A DNA stretch of 64,000 bases from Streptomyces californicus (GTDB taxonomy: Bacteria > Actinomycetota > Actinomycetes > Streptomycetales > Streptomycetaceae): contig NZ_JNZZ01000024.1 of assembly GCF_000717645.1 (NCBI RefSeq), positions 1 to 64,000 of the forward strand, given 5' to 3'. The position numbers and the translations under genes were made by a program. Shown here piece after piece: positions 50,750 through 58,496 of this stretch (the stretch's first letter is position 1; each line of letters begins with the position of its first letter). Below the pieces are notes generated by a model that saw nothing but the letters and a program-made list of their open reading frames with translations, had not been told where the DNA came from and made no database searches.

Positions 50750-51166
50750 GTGGAAGCCGGTCTGGTGCGATGGGTGGGCGCGGCCACCGCTGCCTACGGT
50801 GTGGGTGTCCTGGTGCGGCCGGCCCTGATGGCCCGCCCGTGCGGCCTGGACGGTGAGGACGGGTCCGTCCCGGCCCCCGCCGACCTGCTGATCCGGGTCC
50901 TGGGCGTCCGGGACGCCGCGATCGGCGTCACCATGCTGGTCGCGAAGGACCGTTCCGTCCGACGAGCGGCGACGGCGTGCCGCGTCGTGGCCGACCTCGG
51001 CGACGCGGTGCTCTTCGGTACGCGGCTGCCCGATCCGGCCGCCCGCCGCAAGGCCGCGGCGGTCGCGGGAGGCTGGGGCGCGCTGTGCGCGGTGGCTGGG
51101 CTGGTCTCGGACGGAGTCGGGGGCAGCGGCGGGGCCGGACGCCGGCGGTGCCGCCGGTCCGGTTGA
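50750..51166 (+). CDS. Small hydrophobic protein, possible membrane protein
   Basis: This 138-residue protein has weakly hydrophobic helices (VRWVGAATAAYGVGVLVRPALM, AADLGDAVLFGTRL-type, AAAVAGGWGALCAVAGLVSD) and a basic C-terminus. The GTG start has a weak GAGGAT upstream. It may belong to a DUF4267-type family of small membrane proteins, though this is not certain. Confidence 0.6.
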   Translation: MEAGLVRWVGAATAAYGVGVLVRPALMARPCGLDGEDGSVPAPADLLIRVLGVRDAAIGVTMLVAKDRSVRRAATACRVVADLGDAVLFGTRLPDPAARRKAAAVAGGWGALCAVAGLVSDGVGGSGGAGRRRCRRSG

Positions 51167-51243
51167 GACCACGGTCCGCGCTTCCGCCGGGCGGCGCCCT
51201 CTCCGACGTCATTGGTCTGTACCTGTCGGGGCAGAAGAGGGAC

Positions 51244-51450
51244 ATGAGCGACGACACGATCACCATCAAGGTCGAGCTGCACGGCGGGCCGCTCGACGGC
51301 CGTACCGTCCCCGTCTCCCTCACCGACGAAGACCCCTGGATCGCCCTCCCCAACGACGGCTGCGCCTATCCCGGCGGCAGGAGCCTCTACGCCCCCGACA
51401 CGGCCGGTCGTTGGGTGTGGCAGGACGACCAGCCGGCCGACGCCTCCTGA
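51244..51450 (+). CDS. 68-residue protein of unknown function
   Basis: The ATG at 51244 has GAGGG upstream. The protein is beta-rich (TITIKVELHGGPLDGRTVPV) with several Trp (DPWIAL, GRWVWQDD). The frame is open further upstream but that part is Arg/Gly-rich and overlaps the previous gene. Seven bases after its stop lies the left end of a 175-bp inverted-repeat element. Confidence 0.65.
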   Translation: MSDDTITIKVELHGGPLDGRTVPVSLTDEDPWIALPNDGCAYPGGRSLYAPDTAGRWVWQDDQPADAS

Positions 51451-51456
51451 CCGCTC

Positions 51457-51631
51457 GGGCGTGTGTCGAAAGTAGCGCCGTCCGCCCGAAGGGCGGGCCC
51501 CGCGGCGTCTGGTGCGTGCGATCGCAAGGCGGAGGGTCGTCCTCGTACTGGGCGTACGTGGGCGATCCCGACAACGCGGCGAGCGTGCGTGCCAGGCGTC
51601 GCGGGGCAGGCGGGACTTTCGACACACGCCC
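51457..51631. mobile_element. MITE-like element with 17-bp terminal inverted repeats
   Basis: GGGCGTGTGTCGAAAGT at 51457-51473 is repeated as its exact complement at 51615-51631. The 141-bp interior carries no gene. Size, perfect ends and the lack of coding capacity fit a miniature inverted-repeat element. CTAG follows the right end. No clear target-site duplication was found. Confidence 0.75.
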
Positions 51632-51661
51632 TAGGGCGTCCGGACGATGCCGCCGAGGCGC

Positions 51662-52243
51662 TCACCTGGCGCGCGGGGTCGCGCGGGGCCGGCTGCTGAC
51701 GCGCGTACGGGTGACCAGCCGGACCGGTCGCAGGGCGCTCTCGGCCGCGGCCGTCACCGAGCCGAGCCGCGCCAGGACCGCCCTCGGCGCGGTCCCGGGC
51801 TCGGTCCACACCCGAAGGGCCAGGTGCGCCCGTCCCCGGCGAGCGGTGATCCGGCAGTGCGCCCGTACGATCCCGTCGATGTGGAGGGAGTCCTCCCGTA
51901 CCGCCTCCTCCAGGGCGGTCAGCCGCACATCTGTCCGGGGCGCTCCCAGCGGAGTCGTCGGGAAAGGGCGACGCAGCGGTGTGCGGGTCACGAACCAGCG
52001 CAGGCACAGCACGGTCACGAGAGTCCCCGTGCCGATCACCGCCGGAAGCCACCACGCGGCCTCCCTCAGCGAACCCAGGGTGGCCCAGTCCACCAAGACG
52101 CCGTCGGCGTCGGGCCTCGGCCACCAGGCCGGCGCCCGGCCGTCGACCGCGCGCGCCGCGCCGAGCAGCCAGAGCCCGCCGAGCAGCAGCGCCCCGCCGA
52201 GCAGGGCGATCAGTGTCCGGTCCACGACGGTCCGCCGCTTCAT
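51662..52243 (-). CDS. amaP: AmaP-like membrane anchor of Asp23-type proteins
   Basis: The ATG at 52243 is preceded by AAGGAGA, giving 193 residues. Two transmembrane helices (TLIALLGGALLLGGLWLLGAAR and AAWWLPAVIGTGTLVTVLCLRWFV) flank a short loop; the C-terminal part is soluble and Asp23/AmaP-like (LTALEEAVREDSLHIDGIVRAHCRITARRGRAHLALRVWTEP). AmaP anchors Asp23 at the membrane in Gram-positive cell-envelope stress. It is the last gene of a four-gene leftward operon. Confidence 0.8.
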   Translation of the reverse strand: MKRRTVVDRTLIALLGGALLLGGLWLLGAARAVDGRAPAWWPRPDADGVLVDWATLGSLREAAWWLPAVIGTGTLVTVLCLRWFVTRTPLRRPFPTTPLGAPRTDVRLTALEEAVREDSLHIDGIVRAHCRITARRGRAHLALRVWTEPGTAPRAVLARLGSVTAAAESALRPVRLVTRTRVSSRPRATPRAR

Positions 52244-53196
52244 CGGGTCTCCTTCCGGCCGTGTTCCGCTCCGGCCGGCGCGTCGGCGGCTGGGGCGTTC
52301 ACCAGGTTCTCGTCGGGCACGGGGTCCCACGTACGGGCCGTCCGCACCCGGAGAGCGCAGCGCAGCGGCCGGTCCAACCGGCAGTCGTCGACCGCCCCGA
52401 GCACCGCGGCACGGGCCTCCTCGCGGGCGGCGGCACGGTCGCCGAAGGCGAGCACGGCACGGACGCGGACCCGCCGACGGCCCACCCGGACCCGGACGGT
52501 GTCCACGCCGGAGACGTCGAGGACGCGATCACGCACCAGGGAGGCGACGGCGCTCCGGTCCACGGCGACCGTCCGCCGGGAGGGGAACCCCGCGACGACG
52601 TAGCGGCTCCGCATCCCCGGGGTGCCGGCGAGGAGGAGCAGCCACAGCCCGGCCACCACCGCGGCGATCGCGCCGACCGTCACCGGCAGGGCATCGGCGC
52701 GCGTGGCCGAGAGCCGGTCCACGACGTCGCTCCGCCATCCCGCCGGAGCGTGCCCGAAGGCGTGGACGGCGACGACATCGGCGGTCAGGAGGGCGGCCGG
52801 CACGGCTCCGAGCAGGGCGATCACCGCCGCGGGGGAGCTCCGCGGCGACCACCAGCGACGAGGGGCGCCGCCCTCCTCGTCCGGCGGCGGGGCGACCGCC
52901 GAGTCCTCGCTCCGGCGCAGCCGTACGACACCGAGGCGGGTCACCCGCACGGTGAGCCCCGTCAACTCGCCGGTGCGGGACGCCACGTGCCGTTGCACGG
53001 CCCTGGCCCGGTGGCCGAGTTCGCCGGGCCAGGGGAGGGCGAGCCGCACCGAGACGTCCGCGCGCCTTCCCCGCACCGTGGCCGCGCCGCGCACCGCGCC
53101 GACCGCGCCGCCCTTCTCGGTGGCGGCCTGTTGCGCGATCCTCGCCACCGCCCGCGCGGAGATCGTCGTGGTGCCCCGGCGGCCGGCCGGGATCAC
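52240..53196 (-). CDS. Asp23-like domain fused to a DUF6286-type membrane protein
   Basis: The GTG start at 53196 overlaps the preceding stop (GTGA), giving 318 residues. Residues about 9-88 resemble an Asp23/Gls24 core (TTTISARAVARIAQQAATEKGGAVGAV, SVRLALPWPGELGHRARAVQRHVASRTGELTGLTVRVTRLG). Two hydrophobic segments near 122-145 and 170-190 follow, then a soluble DUF6286-like C-terminus. It overlaps amaP by ATGA. It is probably part of the membrane stress complex. Confidence 0.78.
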   Translation of the reverse strand: MIPAGRRGTTTISARAVARIAQQAATEKGGAVGAVRGAATVRGRRADVSVRLALPWPGELGHRARAVQRHVASRTGELTGLTVRVTRLGVVRLRRSEDSAVAPPPDEEGGAPRRWWSPRSSPAAVIALLGAVPAALLTADVVAVHAFGHAPAGWRSDVVDRLSATRADALPVTVGAIAAVVAGLWLLLLAGTPGMRSRYVVAGFPSRRTVAVDRSAVASLVRDRVLDVSGVDTVRVRVGRRRVRVRAVLAFGDRAAAREEARAAVLGAVDDCRLDRPLRCALRVRTARTWDPVPDENLVNAPAADAPAGAEHGRKETR

Positions 53197-53375
53197 CGGC
53201 GCCCCCGTTCGACCAGGTCGCGCAGTCGGTCGATCCCGTCGCGCTCGGCCCAGCCGCCCAGGAACAGGCCCACCGCCCCGAGCGCGCCCACGAGCAGGAA
53301 CGCCGCGAACCCGCCGAAGTAGGCGGCGAACCCGAGCGCCATCCCTGCCGACAAGCCCACGAACCGGCCGTCCAT
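53193..53375 (-). CDS. DUF2273-like small membrane protein
   Basis: This 60-residue protein starts at ATG 53375 with GAGG upstream and has two hydrophobic helices (GLSAGMALGFAAYFGGFAAFLLVGALGAVGLFLGG) with a glycine-rich turn, followed by a short basic tail. DUF2273 proteins are standard partners of Asp23 and AmaP in Gram-positive genomes, which agrees with this operon. Confidence 0.8.
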   Translation of the reverse strand: MDGRFVGLSAGMALGFAAYFGGFAAFLLVGALGAVGLFLGGWAERDGIDRLRDLVERGRR

Positions 53376-53495
53376 CGGCAGCCTCCCTTCTGTACGAGGG
53401 AAGCGCGGCGCGCATCCCTCCGTGGTCGTCCCATGGCATTCGATGCCGCGCCCGGCCCGGACGGGGGTCACGGGCCGGGCGCGGCGGTCAAGGGG

Positions 53496-54005
53496 TCACG
53501 CGACGCGGCTGTGGTCGGTGTCCGAGCCGTCGGCCTCGTCGTCGGGAAGGCGGACGTCGTCGATCGCGATGTTCACCTCCACGACCTCCAGCCCGGTGAT
53601 CCGCTCCACGGCGGAGATCACGTTCTCGCGCACGTCGGAGGCCAGTTCCGTGATCGACACCCCGTACTCCACGACGAGTTCCAGGTCGATGGCGGTCTGG
53701 CGCTCGCCGACCTCGACCTTCACCCCCCGGCCCATGTTGGGCCGGCCGCCGGGGACCCGGTCGCGGACCGCTCCGAGGGTCCGGGACAGGCCACCGCCCA
53801 TGTCGTGCACGCCCGGGATCTCACGGGCCGCCATACCGGCGATCTTGACGACGACCACATCCGCGATGGAGGTCCGTCCCCGGTCCGCGGCGGGAGCCTG
53901 CGCGCCGGTCACCCCGGCCGACAGGCTCGTCCCGTTCGGCTTGTCGAAGCGCGCCGGGCCGCCGGTCGTCACGTTGTCGATGGTGGTCTTCGTGTCCGTA
54001 GCCAC
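53496..54005 (-). CDS. Asp23/Gls24 family envelope stress protein
   Basis: This 169-residue protein starts at GTG 54005 with GAAGGAGC upstream. The Asp23 core covers residues about 44-150: TSIADVVVVKIAGMAAREIPGVHDMGGG, then RGVKVEVGERQTAIDLELVVEYGVSITELASDVRENVISAVERITGLEVVEVNIAIDDVRLPDDE. It is the first gene of the leftward stress operon and is divergent from an ECF sigma gene; the 280-base interval must hold both promoters. Confidence 0.92.
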   Translation of the reverse strand: MATDTKTTIDNVTTGGPARFDKPNGTSLSAGVTGAQAPAADRGRTSIADVVVVKIAGMAAREIPGVHDMGGGLSRTLGAVRDRVPGGRPNMGRGVKVEVGERQTAIDLELVVEYGVSITELASDVRENVISAVERITGLEVVEVNIAIDDVRLPDDEADGSDTDHSRVA

Positions 54006-54286
54006 AGAGTGCTCCTTCGAGGTCGTCAGCGCTGCCGTGCATCGCTGGGCCGGTGGTCGTTCATCAGGTTCGACAACGCGCCCAGGAGTCTGTGACGCAC
54101 GAATTCCCCCGAATCCGCGGATGACCGCGCCGACGGCCCCGGAACAGGTGTGCGGAACGGGAGATTTCGCGGGTACGCGTCACAGCGCGCCGCCCCCGGT
54201 GTCATAACCGGCGGGGCGGTCGCGGAGCCGTACCCCTCCACCGCCCCGCCCGGGCGGAACGGTGGAGCCCACCACGAACTGCGGGC

Positions 54287-54901
54287 ATGAGCACCGCGAG
54301 GAGGAGCGACCACGTGACGGGGAGTCCCGCGCGATCCGAGCCGCCCGACGACGAGGCCCTGCGGGTCGACGACGTCCTGATGACCGAGCGGGCGGCGGAG
54401 GGCGACGAGGACGCCTTCGCGGTTCTGGTCCGCCGTCACGCCCCGGCGCTGCTGCGGCTGGCCGCCCGTCTCCTGGGCAACCGCACCGAGGCCGAGGACG
54501 CCGTTCAGGACGCGTTCGTCAGCGCCTGGCGGCGGTTGCCCGAGTTCCGGGGCGGGTCCTCCTTCGCCACCTGGATGTACCGCATCGTCACCAACCGCTG
54601 CCTGAACGTCCTGCGGGCCCGGCGCCCCCAGGCGCCGCTGAACGACCTCCCCGACCTGCCCGCCCCCGCCCATGTCACCGCCCCCGACCGCATCACCGAG
54701 GGCCGCGCCGCACTCCACGACCTGCGGGAGGCGCTCGCCACGCTCTCACCCGAGCAACGCACCTGCTGGACTCTGCGCACACTGGACGGCAGAAGCTATG
54801 CCTTCATCGCGAAGACCGTCGGCATCAGCGAACAGGCCGTACGCGCACGTGTCTTCAGAGCCCGCCGCCGACTGACCCACACCCTGGGGGCCTGGCAATG
54901 A
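54287..54901 (+). CDS. ECF-type RNA polymerase sigma factor
   Basis: This 204-residue sigma-70 protein has region 2 (DAFAVLVRRHAPALLRLAARLLGNRTEAEDAVQDAFVSAWRRLPEFRG, FATWMYRIVTNRCLNVLR) and region 4 (ALATLSPEQRTCWTLRTLDGRSYAFIAKTVGISEQAVRARVFRARRRL). Its stop overlaps the start of a gene with a zinc anti-sigma motif, the classic arrangement for a sigma/anti-sigma pair. Its targets probably include the divergent Asp23 operon. Confidence 0.92.
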   Translation: MSTARRSDHVTGSPARSEPPDDEALRVDDVLMTERAAEGDEDAFAVLVRRHAPALLRLAARLLGNRTEAEDAVQDAFVSAWRRLPEFRGGSSFATWMYRIVTNRCLNVLRARRPQAPLNDLPDLPAPAHVTAPDRITEGRAALHDLREALATLSPEQRTCWTLRTLDGRSYAFIAKTVGISEQAVRARVFRARRRLTHTLGAWQ

Positions 54902-55500
54902 ACAACCGCCCACCCGAAACCCGTACCGACCCCGACGACGAGACGCTGCCCTGCGGCCGACTGCTCTCCCGGGTCTGGGCCGACTGGGAGGACGCGGTCC
55001 ACGACGACCACACCGCGCAGTGCGCCCACTGCCGGCCGGCCGTCGCCGACCTGGAACGGCTGGAGTCCCGGGTACGGGCCCTCGACGCCGAACCCGCCCA
55101 GACGTCCTTCGACGCCGCATCCGTCGTCGACCGGGTGATGGACACGGTCCGCCTGGAGCTGCGCCCCGGCCGGCCGCTGCCGCTCGGCGACGCGGCGGAA
55201 GACCTGCGGATCATGGAGAACGCCGCCGCCCGCGTCCTGCGCCGCGCGGCCGAGGAGGTGCCCGGAGTCAGGGCCGGCTCCTGCCGCCTCACCCCGGGCG
55301 CCACCACCGTGGAGGTCGCCCTGTCCGTGCGGGCACCGCTGACCACACCCGATGTGCGGGCCGTGGCGCAGGAGGTCCGCCGCCGGGTCCACGAGGCGGC
55401 GGACCGGCGCCTCGGACTCCGCCTCGGCGCGATCGACGTACGCGTCACCGACCTCGTGGCCGAAGCGGCACCGCACCGAGAAGAGGAGTCCTCCGGATGA
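54898..55500 (+). CDS. Zinc anti-sigma-type domain fused to an Asp23-like domain
   Basis: This 200-residue protein overlaps the sigma gene by ATGA. The N-terminus has H38-x3-C42-x2-C45 (HTAQCAHC) within a helical segment, the zinc-binding anti-sigma (ZAS) signature. The C-terminal half, from about 95, is Asp23-like (ARVLRRAAEEVPGVRAGSCRLTPGATTVEVALSVRAPLTTPDVRAVAQEVRRRVHEAA). No transmembrane helix is seen. It probably holds the ECF sigma factor and responds to the state of the Asp23 complex or to redox. Confidence 0.75.
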   Translation: MNNRPPETRTDPDDETLPCGRLLSRVWADWEDAVHDDHTAQCAHCRPAVADLERLESRVRALDAEPAQTSFDAASVVDRVMDTVRLELRPGRPLPLGDAAEDLRIMENAAARVLRRAAEEVPGVRAGSCRLTPGATTVEVALSVRAPLTTPDVRAVAQEVRRRVHEAADRRLGLRLGAIDVRVTDLVAEAAPHREEESSG

Positions 55501-55832
55501 CCTCCCCCGCGACCGACCTGCGCACGGAGCTGGCCCGCGTGGTCGAGGACGTGCCCGGTGTGGCCTTCCTCGCCCCCGGGATCCGCCGCCGGCTCCGTTC
55601 CCTGACGAGCGCGTCCACCCCGGACGGCCCCACCCCAGACATCAGCGGCATCACCGTCTCCGGACCGCTGCCGGACGGTTCCCGCACGATCGGGATCAGG
55701 CTCGTCTGCCGCGCGGACCGCCGGGTCCTCGACACCGCCCGCGCGGTGCGCGAGGCGGTGGACGCTCACCTCGGCGGCACCTGTGCGGAGAGCCCGGACC
55801 GCGTCGTGATCACCGTGACCGGGGCGGTCTGA
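55497..55832 (+). CDS. Small Asp23-like protein
   Basis: This 111-residue protein overlaps the previous gene by ATGA. It has the alpha/beta layout of an Asp23-like core: LRTELARVVEDVPGVAFLAPGI, then SRTIGIRLVCRADRRVLDTARAVREAVDAHL and the final strand DRVVITVTGAV. It is the fourth Asp23-like domain in this island. A G-rich tandem-repeat zone follows. Confidence 0.72.
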   Translation: MTSPATDLRTELARVVEDVPGVAFLAPGIRRRLRSLTSASTPDGPTPDISGITVSGPLPDGSRTIGIRLVCRADRRVLDTARAVREAVDAHLGGTCAESPDRVVITVTGAV

Positions 55833-55937
55833 ACCTCCGGGCGGGGGGTTGTCGATGCGCGGCCTCCCGGTGCGGAGCGGCCCCGCCGTACGTTCCGGCT
55901 CCCCGCGCCCGCACCGGGGCGCGGCGCGGTCCGGCCC

Positions 55938-56129
55938 CGTGACAGGGCCGGGCGCCCGCCGTGCTGTGACAGGCCCGGGCACCCACCGTGCCGCAGCAGG
56001 GCCGGGTGCCCACCGCCCGTAACGGCCCGCCGCCCCGTAACGGCCCAGGCGCCCACCGTCCATAACGGCCCAGGTGCCGGCCACCCCGTAGCGGCCCGCC
56101 GCCCGTGACAGCCCGGACGCCCGCCGCCC
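55938..56129. repeat. Eight degenerate tandem repeats
   Basis: Copies of about 18-27 bp resembling CCGTGACAGGCCCGGGCACC and CGTAACGGCCCAGGCGCCCA follow one another between the Asp23-like gene and the convergent NADAR gene. The 305-base gap has no gene; the repeats may hold the missing terminator or represent slippage-prone DNA. Confidence 0.75.
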
Positions 56130-56137
56130 GGCCGCAC

Positions 56138-56698
56138 TCACCCCGTCGAGCCGTCCGACCGCAGCCTCTCCCGCGCCTCCATCAGGGCGAAGCCCAGCAG
56201 ATTCAGCCCCCGCCACTCCCGCGGCCGCTCCACCCGCTCGTCGTCCGCCGCGAGCCCGACGCCCCAGATCCGGTCCAGCGGAGACGCCTCCACCAGCACC
56301 CGGTCCCCGGTGGACAGCAGGAAGCCGGCCAGCTCCGGGTCCTGCCCGAACTTGTGCAGGCTGCCCTCCACCACCAGGGCGAACCGCTCCCGTGCCCACA
56401 CGTCCTCGTCGAAGCCGCGCACCAGCCGCCCCGCCTTCTTCGCCGCCGCCGGGCTCGTCGCCGACAAGGCCGCCCGCTCCGCCTCCGGATCGCCGAAGAG
56501 CCGCGCCTTGGCGGCCATCATCCAGTGCTCGGCGCTCGCATACGCCACTCCGTCCACGGTGAACGGCGACGGCCACCACTGGCTCAGACAGCTCGCCCCG
56601 ATCCGGCCGTCCGGGCGCGGGCGGTGCCCCCAGAACGGCAGATACTTCACCCGCCTGCCCCGCGCCACGTCCGCCAGAAGCCCATCGATCGGTCCCAT
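56138..56698 (-). CDS. NADAR-family protein
   Basis: This 186-residue protein has the YbiA/RibX-type features: YLPFWGHR, CLSQWWPSPFTVDGVAYASAEHWMMAAKARLFGD, and the C-terminal LVEASPLDRIWGVGL and WRGLNLLGFALMEARERL. The family cleaves N-glycosidic bonds in riboflavin intermediates or removes ADP-ribose from DNA and protein. The ATG at 56698 is chosen; longer frames are less likely. It is convergent with the tandem repeats and divergent from the dehydrogenase. Confidence 0.9.
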   Translation of the reverse strand: MGPIDGLLADVARGRRVKYLPFWGHRPRPDGRIGASCLSQWWPSPFTVDGVAYASAEHWMMAAKARLFGDPEAERAALSATSPAAAKKAGRLVRGFDEDVWARERFALVVEGSLHKFGQDPELAGFLLSTGDRVLVEASPLDRIWGVGLAADDERVERPREWRGLNLLGFALMEARERLRSDGSTG

Positions 56699-56908
56699 GA
56701 CATGTGAGTGTGGCATCCGCCACTGACACTCCGTACGGGGATTTCCGCAACCACACGACACATGGTCGACAGATTCCGTCGCGTAACCAAAAGGCAACAA
56801 CGGAATCACTTGTTGGCCGCGAACCCCTCTGTCAGGATCGGCACTCAATTCAGGAAGAAGCTACGCCGCCCCCGCCGCACAGCGGGCACCGCGGCTCAGG
56901 AGAGCGTC

Positions 56909-58423
56909 ATGAGCAACGGCTTCCAGGTTCAGGAACGCTTCGCGGACGGTGCCCAGTACATCGGCGGCAAGCTGCTGCCCGGCACGTCCGGCCACCACCA
57001 CACCATCGTCGACCCGGCGACCGGCGGGAGCGTGCTCCGCTACGAACTGGCCGGCACCGACGACGTGGACGCGGCCGTCGCGGCCGCCCGCGCCGCCTTC
57101 CCCGGCTGGTCCGGCGCGACACCAGGCGAGCGCTCCGACCTGATGCACCGCTTCGCCGCCGTCCTCGCCGAACAGGCCGACGACTTCGCGTACGCCGAAT
57201 CGCTCCAGTGCGGCAAGCCGGTCAAGCTCTCCACCGAGTTCGACGTCCCCGGCACCGTCGACAACGCGGCGTTCTTCGCGGGCGCGGCCCGCCACCTGGA
57301 GGGCAAGGCCGCCGCCGAGTACGACGGCGACCACACCTCCTACGTACGCCGCGAGGCGATCGGCGTCGTCGGCTCCATCGCCCCCTGGAACTACCCGCTC
57401 CAGATGGCCGCCTGGAAGATCCTTCCGGCCGTCGCCGCGGGCAACACCATCGTCCTCAAGCCCGCCGAGCTGACCCCGCTCACCTCGCTGATGTTCGCGC
57501 AGGCGGCCACCGAGGCCGGTATCCCCGACGGCGTCATCAACATCGTCACCGGTGCGGGCAAGGACGCCGGCGAACACCTCGTCGGCCACCCCGACGTGGT
57601 GATGACCTCCTTCACCGGCTCCACCGCCGTCGGCAAGCGGGTCGCGGAGATCGCCACCGCCACCGTCAAGCGCCTCCACCTGGAGCTCGGCGGCAAGGCC
57701 CCCTTCGTGGTCTTCGACGACGCCGACCTGGAGGCCGCCGTGCACGGCGCGGTCGCCGGCTCCCTCATCAACACCGGCCAGGACTGCACCGCCGCCACCC
57801 GCGCCTACGTCCAGCGCCCCCTCTACGACGCCTTCGTCCGCGACGTCGCCGCGCTCATGGAGACCGTCCGGATCGGCGACCCGTTCGACGCCGCCACCGA
57901 CCTCGGCCCCCTCATCAGCCACGCCCAGCGCGACCGCGTCGCCGCCTTCGTCGAGCGGGCCCGCGGCTACGCCCGGATCGTCACCGGCGGCGAGGCGCCC
58001 GGCGGCGACCTCGCGGACGGCGCGTACTACCGGCCGACCCTCATCGCGGACGCCGCCCAGGACAGCGAGGTCGTCCAGTCGGAGATCTTCGGCCCGGTCC
58101 TGGTCGTGCTGCCCTTCGACACCGACGACGAGGGCATCGCGCTCGCCAACGACACCCCCTACGGACTGGCCGCCTCCGCCTGGACCCGCGACCTGTACCG
58201 CGCGAACCGCGCCACCCGCGAGATCCAGGCGGGCTGCGTATGGGTCAACGACCACATCCCGATCCTCTCCGAGATGCCGCACGGCGGATACAAGGCCAGC
58301 GGTTTCGGCAAGGACATGTCGGCGTACTCCTTCGAGGAGTACACGCAGGTCAAGCACGTCATGTACGACAACACGGCGGTCGCCCGCAAGGACTGGCACC
58401 GCACGATCTTCGGGGACCGATAG
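56909..58423 (+). CDS. Gamma-aminobutyraldehyde dehydrogenase, copy 2
   Basis: This 504-residue enzyme has N161 (WNYP), E259 (LELGGKAP) and C293 (GQDCTAATR). AGGAGA lies six bases before the ATG at 56909; the open sequence before that is not typical coding. It resembles the dehydrogenase at 43390 along its length but is clearly diverged, so the two are paralogues rather than a recent duplication. It heads the operon containing PotD, PotA, PotB, PotC and an amine oxidase. Confidence 0.9.
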   Translation: MSNGFQVQERFADGAQYIGGKLLPGTSGHHHTIVDPATGGSVLRYELAGTDDVDAAVAAARAAFPGWSGATPGERSDLMHRFAAVLAEQADDFAYAESLQCGKPVKLSTEFDVPGTVDNAAFFAGAARHLEGKAAAEYDGDHTSYVRREAIGVVGSIAPWNYPLQMAAWKILPAVAAGNTIVLKPAELTPLTSLMFAQAATEAGIPDGVINIVTGAGKDAGEHLVGHPDVVMTSFTGSTAVGKRVAEIATATVKRLHLELGGKAPFVVFDDADLEAAVHGAVAGSLINTGQDCTAATRAYVQRPLYDAFVRDVAALMETVRIGDPFDAATDLGPLISHAQRDRVAAFVERARGYARIVTGGEAPGGDLADGAYYRPTLIADAAQDSEVVQSEIFGPVLVVLPFDTDDEGIALANDTPYGLAASAWTRDLYRANRATREIQAGCVWVNDHIPILSEMPHGGYKASGFGKDMSAYSFEEYTQVKHVMYDNTAVARKDWHRTIFGDR

Positions 58424-58439
58424 CAGCTGCCGCACGATC

Positions 58440-58465
58440 GGGGCCCGCCCGCGACGGCGGGCCCC
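58440..58465 (+). terminator. Hairpin between dehydrogenase and PotD genes
   Basis: GGGGCCCGCC and GGCGGGCCCC form a 10-bp stem with a 6-base loop, 16 bases past the dehydrogenase. As the following genes are in the same direction it may be a partial terminator that sets relative expression. Confidence 0.7.
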
Positions 58466-58496
58466 GGCGGCCTCCCACCCGAAAGGGCCACAGCGT

